A DNA stretch of 10,642 nt from F1-60-MAGs163 sp046091165 (GTDB lineage Bacteria > Actinomycetota > Thermoleophilia > Solirubrobacterales > Solirubrobacteraceae). The DNA lies in the NCBI GenBank assembly GCA_046091165.1, contig JBJTBE010000037.1, positions 1 through 10,642 on the forward strand, in the 5' to 3' direction. The first letter of the stretch is position 1. Each line of letters starts with the position of its first letter. Below are positions 6,695 through 10,642 of this stretch, in pieces. Made by a program: the position numbers and the translations under genes. Below the pieces are notes generated by a model, which saw nothing but the letters and a program-made list of their open reading frames with translations, was not told the DNA's origin and did not search any database.

Positions 6695-7117
6695 ATGGCG
6701 AAGAAGGTCCTTACCGAGATAAAGCTGCAGGCCCCCGCAGGCCAGGCCAGCCCGGCGCCGCCGGTCGGCCCCGCGCTGGGCCAGCACGGCATCAACATCA
6801 TGGAGTTCTGCAAGGCGTTCAACGCCGAGACGCAGGAGCTCGGGGGCGTCATCACCCCGGTCGTCATCACCGTCTACGAGGACCGCTCGTTCGACTTCAT
6901 CACCAAGTCCCCGCCGGCCGCGATCCTGATCAAGAAGGCGATCAACCTGGGCAAGGGCTCCGGGGAGCCCAACCGCGAGAAGGTCGGCACGATCACCCAG
7001 GCCCAGCTGCGCGAGATCGCCGAGACCAAGATGAAGGACCTCAACGCCAACGACGTCGACGCCGCCGCGAAGATCATCGCCGGCACCGCCCGCTCGATGG
7101 GCGTGGAGGTCGTCTGA
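6695..7117 (+). CDS. rplK: 50S ribosomal protein L11
   Basis: L11 binds the GTPase-associated region of 23S rRNA at the base of the L7/L12 stalk and is the site of thiostrepton action and of the stringent response trigger. The 140 residues are full length. The N-terminal domain begins MAKKVLTEIKLQAPAGQA, with the conserved PAPPVGPALGQHGINIMEFC stretch. The C-terminal rRNA-binding domain contains ITQAQLREIAETKMKDLNA and GTARSMGVEV. ATG 6695 begins one base after the nusG stop; only a weak purine-rich SD (GAAGAAG) is present, consistent with coupling to nusG. The rplA ATG is 3 bases after its TGA ends. Confidence 0.98.
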   Translation: MAKKVLTEIKLQAPAGQASPAPPVGPALGQHGINIMEFCKAFNAETQELGGVITPVVITVYEDRSFDFITKSPPAAILIKKAINLGKGSGEPNREKVGTITQAQLREIAETKMKDLNANDVDAAAKIIAGTARSMGVEVV

Positions 7118-7119
7118 CC

Positions 7120-7839
7120 ATGGGCCACAGCCGCGGATACGAAGAGGCGCTGGCCCAGGTCGACCGCGACCGTGAGTACGAGCCGGCCGAGGCGGTGGCC
7201 CTGCTCAAGTCGCTCGGCCGCGCGAAGTTCGACGAGTCGGTCGAGCTCCACGTGCGCACCAGCCTCAACGTCCGCCATGCCGAGGAGCAGCTGCGCGGAA
7301 CGATCGCCCTGCCCAACGGCCTGGGCAAGGACGTCACCATCGCCGTCTTCGCCCAGGGGGACAAGGCCCGCGAGGCCGAAGAGGCCGGGGCCGATTTCGT
7401 CGGAGGCGAGGACCTGGCCAAGAAGGTCGAGGAGGGATTCAGCGACTTCGACGTGGCGATCTCGACGCCGGACATGATGCCGGTGGTCGGCAAGCTCGGC
7501 CGCGTGCTCGGACCCTCGGGCAAGATGCCCAACCCCAAGGTCGGCACGGTGACCATGGACATCACCAGGGCGGTCGGGGAGGCCAAGGCCGGCAAGGTCG
7601 AGTACCGCACCGACCGCGGCGCGATCGTCCACATGGTGATCGGCAAGCTCAGCTTCGACGAGGCGGCCCTGCTGGCCAACTTCAACGCGGTGATCGACGA
7701 GCTGAACCGGGCCAGGCCGTCGGCCGCCAAGGGCCGCTACCTGAAGTCGGTTACCCTCACGTCGACCATGGGACCGGGAATCAAGGTCGACCCCACCAGC
7801 AATCGCGAACCCTCGGAGGCCACGCCGGCAGCGGCCTGA
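7120..7839 (+). CDS. rplA: 50S ribosomal protein L1
   Basis: L1 forms the mobile stalk near the E site that helps release deacylated tRNA, and in many bacteria it also represses its own operon by binding the mRNA. The 239 residues are standard length. The L1 signature is clear at 124-144 (GKLGRVLGPSGKMPNPKVGTV region), preceded by LPNGLGKDVTIAVFA and followed by the closing strand YLKSVTLTSTMGPGIKVD. ATG 7120 has GGAGG at 7105-7109 inside the end of rplK, ten bases upstream. The last residues (NREPSEATPAAA) are a short variable tail. Confidence 0.98.
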   Translation: MGHSRGYEEALAQVDRDREYEPAEAVALLKSLGRAKFDESVELHVRTSLNVRHAEEQLRGTIALPNGLGKDVTIAVFAQGDKAREAEEAGADFVGGEDLAKKVEEGFSDFDVAISTPDMMPVVGKLGRVLGPSGKMPNPKVGTVTMDITRAVGEAKAGKVEYRTDRGAIVHMVIGKLSFDEAALLANFNAVIDELNRARPSAAKGRYLKSVTLTSTMGPGIKVDPTSNREPSEATPAAA

Positions 7840-7850
7840 CCCTCAGAGAT

Positions 7851-7904
7851 TCGCGCCACCGAAGACCTCCGGCAGGCCCCGCGCCCTAAGTCCGGACCAG
7901 GAGG
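7851..7904 (+). promoter_or_regulatory. L10-leader-like segment with alternative pairings around the rplJ ribosome binding site
   Basis: The 68-base rplA-rplJ gap holds CACCGAAGACC near 7857-7867 and CCTAAGTCCGG at 7885-7895. I recall similar sequence in the ribosomal protein L10 leader, where the L10-(L12)n complex represses rplJL translation. Two pairings compete. TCCGG 7868-7872 with CCGGA 7892-7896 leaves the SD free. CCTCC 7866-7870 with GGAGG 7900-7904 hides it. The SD AGGAGG (7899-7904) is perfect but only 3 bases from the ATG. Family membership was not tested with a covariance model. Confidence 0.5.
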
Positions 7905-7907
7905 CAC

Positions 7908-8690
7908 ATGAACCGGGAACAGAAAGAACAGGCGGTCGCCGAGATCGCCGAGGAGATCAACGAGTCGCAGGCGGTATTCGCCGTCGACTACCGCGGCATC
8001 ACCGTCGCCCAGGTCGCCGATGTGCGCTCCCAGCTGCGGGAGGCCGACGCCACCCTGCGCGTGGTCAAGAACACGCTCACCGAACGCGCCGCCGACAGCG
8101 CCGGCGCCGAGCACCTGAAGGGCCTGCTCACCGGCCCGACCGCCCTCACCTTCGTTCGCGGCGACGCCGCCGCCGCCGCCAAGGCGATCTCCACCTTCAA
8201 CAAGGAGACCGAGCTCCTCGAGTTCAAGGGCGGCATGATGGACGGGGAGGCGCTCGAGATCGACCAGATCAAGGCGATCGCCAAGCTCCCGTCGCGCGAC
8301 GTCCTATACGGCCAGCTCGTCGGGCTGGTTGCCGCCCCGATCGGCGGCATGGTCCGCGGCCTGGGCAGCATGGTCGGCGGCCTGGCTATCGCCCTCGGCC
8401 AGCTCCAGGAGCAGAAGGCCTCCGAGCCCCAGCCCGAGCCCGAGGCCCCGGCTGAAGAGGCCCCCGCGGAGGAGTCCCCCGCCGAGGAACCGGCTTCCGA
8501 GGAGGCCCCGGAGGCCGAAGAGACCCCGGAGGCCGAAGAGACCCCGGAGGCAGAAGAGACCCCGGAGGGCGAAGATGCCCCGGAGGCGGAAGATGCCCCG
8601 GAGGCGGAAGAGACCCCGGAGGCAGAAGCCGGAGACGGCAACGGCGAAGAAACGTCAAACGAAGAGAACGAGGCGGACGCTTCGGCATAG
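7908..8690 (+). CDS. rplJ: 50S ribosomal protein L10 with extended acidic repeat C-terminal tail
   Basis: L10 anchors the L7/L12 dimers to 23S rRNA beside L11. Residues 1-170 are a normal L10: MNREQKEQAVAEIAEEINES, FAVDYRGITVAQV, VVKNTLTERA, LTGPTALTF, and the C-terminal helix about 142-172 (APIGGMVRGLGSMVGGLAIA, then LGQLQEQK) that carries the L12 binding sites. The total is 260 residues, against about 165-185 in most bacteria. The extra 90 residues are almost only Glu, Pro, Ala, Asp and Thr. They include seven copies of a PEAEET-like hexapeptide at 201-242 and end in a Gly/Asn/Glu-rich stretch. The tail is predicted disordered and very acidic; its role is unknown. rplL begins 37 bases downstream. 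Confidence 0.96.
   Translation: MNREQKEQAVAEIAEEINESQAVFAVDYRGITVAQVADVRSQLREADATLRVVKNTLTERAADSAGAEHLKGLLTGPTALTFVRGDAAAAAKAISTFNKETELLEFKGGMMDGEALEIDQIKAIAKLPSRDVLYGQLVGLVAAPIGGMVRGLGSMVGGLAIALGQLQEQKASEPQPEPEAPAEEAPAEESPAEEPASEEAPEAEETPEAEETPEAEETPEGEDAPEAEDAPEAEETPEAEAGDGNGEETSNEENEADASA
8508..8633 (+). repeat. Seven tandem 18-bp repeats inside rplJ encoding PEAEET-like units
   Basis: In-frame 18-base units start at 8508, 8526, 8544, 8562, 8580, 8598 and 8616, each beginning CCGGAGG. The encoded hexapeptides are PEAEET (three times), PEGEDA, PEAEDA, PEAEET and PEAEAG. Third-position differences (GCC, GCA, GCG for Ala) show that the units have begun to diverge. The unit length is a multiple of three, so gain or loss of copies would keep the frame. 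Confidence 0.92.
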
Positions 8691-8726
8691 CCGGGCACGC
8701 CGAAGCGATCCCAGGAGGGAAACCAC

Positions 8727-9113
8727 ATGGCAGTCACCACAGAGGAATGGATTGAGGAGCTCAAGGGCATTTCGGTGCTCGAGCTCTCCGAGCGCGTCAA
8801 GGCGCTCGAGGAGGAGTTCGGCGTCTCGGCGACCGCGGTCGCCGCTGCGGCCCCGGCCGCCGGCGGCGGGGGCGGCGGCGAGGGCGGCGGCGAGGAGGAG
8901 GGCGGCACCGTTGACGTCATCCTCACCGCCGGCGGCGACAAGAAGATCCAGGTCATCAAGGTCGTCCGCGCGGCGACCGGCCTGGGGCTCAAGGAGGCCA
9001 AGGCCGTCGTCGACGAGGCTCCCAAGCCGGTCAAGGAGGGCATCGAGCGTGAGGAGGCCGACAAGCTCAAGGCCGAGCTCGAAGAGGCCGGGGGCACCGT
9101 CGAGATCAAGTAG
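8727..9113 (+). CDS. rplL: 50S ribosomal protein L7/L12
   Basis: L7/L12 forms the flexible stalk dimers that recruit and stimulate the translational GTPases (IF2, EF-Tu, EF-G, RF3). The 128 residues comprise an N-terminal dimerisation/L10-binding domain (1-35: WIEELKGISVLELSERVKAL), a hinge (about 37-60) and the C-terminal factor-binding domain (61-128: VDVILTAGGDKKIQVIKVVR, GLGLKEAKAVVDEAPKPVKEG, ending GGTVEIK). The hinge is unusual in being a run of Gly broken by Glu after a short Ala/Pro part, where most relatives have Ala/Pro/Val-rich hinges. ATG 8727 has a strong SD, AGGAGG at 8713-8718, eight bases away. That is stronger spacing than for rplJ and suits the need for several L12 copies per L10. 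Confidence 0.97.
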   Translation: MAVTTEEWIEELKGISVLELSERVKALEEEFGVSATAVAAAAPAAGGGGGGEGGGEEEGGTVDVILTAGGDKKIQVIKVVRAATGLGLKEAKAVVDEAPKPVKEGIEREEADKLKAELEEAGGTVEIK

Positions 9114-9136
9114 GCGCAGCCCGTCTCAAGCAGGTC

Positions 9137-9164
9137 CGAAGGGCGTCCAGTGGGGCGCCCTTCG
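9137..9164 (+). terminator. Terminator-like hairpin after rplL
   Basis: CGAAGGGCG (9137-9145) pairs perfectly with CGCCCTTCG (9156-9164) around a 10-base loop, 23 bases after the rplL stop. The following bases (TCGTTC) are only weakly T-rich, so termination may be partial. It would separate the ribosomal unit from the channel gene and rpoB. Confidence 0.6.
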
Positions 9165-9192
9165 TCGTTCCGGGACCGTCCGGCCGCGCTGG

Positions 9193-9198
9193 TCGAAT
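9193..9198 (+). promoter_or_regulatory. Weak candidate -10 element for the channel gene
   Basis: TCGAAT matches TATAAT at four of six positions and ends six bases before the GTG at 9205, which has no SD. This resembles the leaderless arrangement at 2102 and 5251, but the second base is not A, so it is a weaker case. Confidence 0.25.
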
Positions 9199-9204
9199 GG
9201 CCCC

Positions 9205-10002
9205 GTGAAGCTGGGGCAGGAGATCAAGGCACTCCGGGGGAGCCACCGCTTCCTGGTCGTCTTCGTCCTCGTCCTGGCGATCATCATGGTCTCGATCGCC
9301 CTGCCGCCGAACAACTCCGGCCGCGGCGTCCTCATGGTGGCTCTCACCGCGCTGACCCTGTTCGCCGCCGTGTGGGTCTCGGGGACGACGGCCTGGACGC
9401 CCCGGATCGTTGCCGGCCTGGCCGTCGTGGCCGCGGCCATAGCGCTTCTCACCTGGATCCTGCCGGGAGTGAAGGACGAGGTCGGGGTCGCCACCCGGCT
9501 GGTCGTCCTCTCGGTCGTGGTGGTCCTACCCTTCGTGATCGGAGCCGGCTCCCTGCGCGCCATGAAGGAGGAGGGAGTCACCCTCGGCGTGGTCTTCGCC
9601 GCGGTCTCCAACTACCTGCTGATCGCGATCGGCTTCGCGGTGCTCTACGCGATCACCAGCGACCTGCAGTCGGCGCCCTTCTTCTCCGGGATGAAGCCGA
9701 TGAAGTTCGGCAACTTCCCGGACTTCATGTACTTCTCGGTGGTCACCCAGAGCACGGTCGGGTACGGCGACTTCGTCCCGGCCACCGGCCTGGGCCGCGC
9801 CTTCGCCTCGGCCCAGGCCCTGATGGGCCAGCTCTACCTGGTCATCGTGGTGGCCGTCGTGGTAGGCAACTTCGGGCGCGGTACCGAGCGCCAGCGCCAG
9901 AGGCAGCAGCAGCAGCTCAAGGCCCTGCAGCAGGAGGTCAAGGGGCTCGAATCCGACGACCAGAAGTCAAAGGACGCCAAGAAGGGAGACTCCGGAAGCT
10001 GA
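9205..10002 (+). CDS. Ion channel family protein, predicted potassium channel with TVGYG filter
   Basis: This 265-residue membrane protein has hydrophobic segments at about 15-33, 41-60, 67-86, 97-115 and 128-150, a pore helix at about 172-184, the selectivity filter TVGYGDF (184-190), and a last TM at about 205-222. The filter and its flanking helices match the two-TM pore module of the Ion_trans_2 family, preceded by about four TMs without an obvious Arg-rich voltage sensor. The C-terminus (224-265) is a Gln/Arg-rich probable coiled coil, then a Lys/Asp-rich tail; no RCK/TrkA-N domain is attached. The likely role is K+ conductance across the plasma membrane. GTG 9205 was chosen because the protein becomes channel-like there and the frame upstream reads through rplL in a shadow frame. 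It lies between rplL and rpoB, which are usually adjacent. Confidence 0.85.
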   Translation: MKLGQEIKALRGSHRFLVVFVLVLAIIMVSIALPPNNSGRGVLMVALTALTLFAAVWVSGTTAWTPRIVAGLAVVAAAIALLTWILPGVKDEVGVATRLVVLSVVVVLPFVIGAGSLRAMKEEGVTLGVVFAAVSNYLLIAIGFAVLYAITSDLQSAPFFSGMKPMKFGNFPDFMYFSVVTQSTVGYGDFVPATGLGRAFASAQALMGQLYLVIVVAVVVGNFGRGTERQRQRQQQQLKALQQEVKGLESDDQKSKDAKKGDSGS

Positions 10003-10007
10003 GGCGC

Positions 10008-10022
10008 CGGCGGCCTCCGCCG
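10008..10022 (+). terminator. Short GC hairpin after the channel gene
   Basis: CGGCGG (10008-10013) and CCGCCG (10017-10022) form a 6-pair stem with a 3-base loop just after the channel stop. No T-run follows, so it is at best a weak or factor-assisted terminator. Confidence 0.25.
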
Positions 10023-10029
10023 CCTGCGG

Positions 10030-10058
10030 ATGACAGCGGGCCGCCGGTCCGGTACCCT
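10030..10058 (+). promoter_or_regulatory. Candidate rpoB promoter P1 (ATGACA-17-TACCCT)
   Basis: ATGACA (10030-10035) matches the -35 consensus TTGACA at five of six positions and lies exactly 17 bases before TACCCT (10053-10058), a TANNNT -10. This is the best full -35/-10 pair I saw in the window. Transcription would start near 10065 and give a leader of about 190 bases for rpoB. The call rests on motif and spacing only. Confidence 0.6.
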
Positions 10059-10083
10059 GCCTTAAGTCGGTCGATAGTCGCAG

Positions 10084-10130
10084 CCATCCAGAACAGGCCG
10101 CCGCGCCACATACGCGGCCCGGCCGGATGG
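10084..10130 (+). promoter_or_regulatory. Long bulged hairpin in the rpoB leader
   Basis: Three stacked helices are perfect by Watson-Crick pairing: 10084-10089 CCATCC with 10125-10130 GGATGG, 10096-10100 GGCCG with 10120-10124 CGGCC, and 10101-10105 CCGCG with 10113-10117 CGCGG. The apical loop is CCACATA, with a six-base bulge AGAACA on the 5' side and CC on the 3' side. No T-run follows. It lies downstream of P1 and upstream of P2, so only P1 transcripts would carry it. A protein-binding or structural leader role is inference. Confidence 0.45.
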
Positions 10131-10177
10131 GGTCCGTGAGTGCCGACGCGCCCCGCAGGCGGGTACGGGTGTCGCTG

Positions 10178-10186
10178 TGCTATCTT
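10178..10186 (+). promoter_or_regulatory. Candidate rpoB promoter P2 (extended -10)
   Basis: TGCTATCTT combines the TGN extended -10 with TATCTT (TANNNT). Transcription would start near 10193, about 60 bases before the rpoB start codon. No -35 is visible, as expected for extended -10 promoters. Confidence 0.45.
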
Positions 10187-10253
10187 CGATGGCCGCGTCG
10201 CAGTCCGGGCGCGCCTCGTCGTCCCGTCCCTCGAGCACCGCAGGAGCCGCCGC

Positions 10254-10642
10254 TTGTCCCGCGCAGACGTTTCTCGCACGCGCCGCAGTTTCGCGCGCCT
10301 TTCACCCGTAGTTGACGTTCCCAACCTCATCGATATCCAGAAGCGCTCGTTCGAGCAGCTCGTAGACCCCGTCTCCGGCGGGCTGCGCGAGACGATCGAC
10401 GACATTTCGCCGATCGAGGACTACACCGGCAACCTGGCGATCGTTTTCGGGGATATCGAGTTCGACGAGCCGCAGCAGACCCTCGAGGAATGTCGCGAGC
10501 GCGACCTCACCTACTCCCGGCCGCTCAACGTAAAGGTCGCCTTCCAGAACAGGGAGACCGGGGAGATCCGCGAGCAGACTGTCTTCATGGGGGACTTCCC
10601 CTGGATGACCAACCGGGGCACCTTCGTGATCAACGGCACCGA
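10254..10642 (+). CDS. rpoB: RNA polymerase beta subunit, N-terminal part (truncated by window end)
   Basis: The last 389 bases encode about 129 residues of the beta subunit of RNA polymerase, the core enzyme of transcription and target of rifampicin (the rifampicin region lies beyond the window). The frame reads SRADVSRTRRSFARL, then VPNLIDIQKRSFEQLVD, ISPIEDYTGNLAI, PLNVKVAFQNRETGEI, and ends at MTNRGTFVINGT, which matches the conserved start of bacterial RpoB (beta1/protrusion). The start is TTG at 10254, with AGGAG at 10242-10246 seven bases upstream. No in-frame ATG or GTG lies in the preceding stretch back to at least 10194, and homology begins within about 10 residues. It normally forms an operon with rpoC. 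Confidence 0.95.
   Translation, partial: MSRADVSRTRRSFARLSPVVDVPNLIDIQKRSFEQLVDPVSGGLRETIDDISPIEDYTGNLAIVFGDIEFDEPQQTLEECRERDLTYSRPLNVKVAFQNRETGEIREQTVFMGDFPWMTNRGTFVINGT

Noticed and set aside
8508..8633. Repeat block considered as a CRISPR or mobile element
   Set aside because: The units are adjacent without spacers, in frame, and encode part of L10.
7988..9109. A 373-codon minus-strand open frame opposite rplJ and rplL
   Set aside because: It is Ser-rich and low complexity because it mirrors the Glu-rich repeats of L10; the opposite strand carries two certain ribosomal genes.
8329..9204. The + frame that runs from inside rplJ through rplL into the channel gene as one 557-residue protein
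   Set aside because: The part before 9205 is Arg/Ser/Pro shadow of L10 and L12; only the part from the GTG at 9205 looks like protein.
10127..10315. A 62-codon open frame in the rpoB leader as a possible leader peptide
   Set aside because: It is Arg/Pro-rich, has no SD, and overlaps the rpoB start in a different frame; nothing suggests translation.

Overview
The window is GC-rich bacterial DNA with strongly G/C-biased third codon positions. It ends in the conserved gene block rpmG-secE-nusG-rplK-rplA-rplJ-rplL-rpoB, found across Bacteria. Three things point to a high-GC actinobacterium: TANNNT -10 elements 7-8 bases before start codons that lack a Shine-Dalgarno (leaderless genes), GTG and TTG starts, and the protein styles. 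A deep-branching class such as Thermoleophilia (Solirubrobacterales-like) is my best guess, but that placement is inference. No rRNA, tRNA, CRISPR array, insertion sequence or phage gene block was seen.

Left part (1-5242), accessory genes. A membrane-anchored alkaline-phosphatase-superfamily protein (4-TM holin-like domain fused to a phosphodiesterase-like domain) is followed by an acyltransferase-3 family membrane protein with an apparent leaderless promoter. Both lie on the + strand. Converging on them is a two-gene - strand unit: an MFS transporter, then a class I glutamine amidotransferase that starts at TTG inside the end of the transporter gene. The acyltransferase and amidotransferase genes overlap tail to tail by 29 bases.

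Middle part (5243-9164), information processing. A divergent promoter region separates the MFS gene from rpmG. Its + side leader holds two mutually exclusive hairpins, each followed by T residues. Next come rpmG (L33), secE (with a long charged N-terminal extension), nusG, rplK (L11), rplA (L1), an L10-leader-like segment, rplJ (L10, with a roughly 90-residue acidic repeat tail), rplL (L7/L12, with a Gly/Glu hinge) and a terminator-like hairpin. The genes are packed closely and probably co-transcribed. They supply the translocon SecE subunit, the transcription factor NusG and the L11/L1/L10/L12 stalk components of the 50S subunit.

Right part (9165-10642). A predicted TVGYG-filter potassium channel sits between rplL and rpoB, two genes that are adjacent in most bacteria. 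A 251-base interval follows, with two promoter candidates and a long bulged hairpin. The 5' end of rpoB (TTG start) then runs off the window. I found no clearly new multi-gene system. The most interesting items are regulatory (rpmG, rplJ and rpoB leaders) and structural (acidic extensions on SecE and L10, and the channel at the rplL-rpoB junction).
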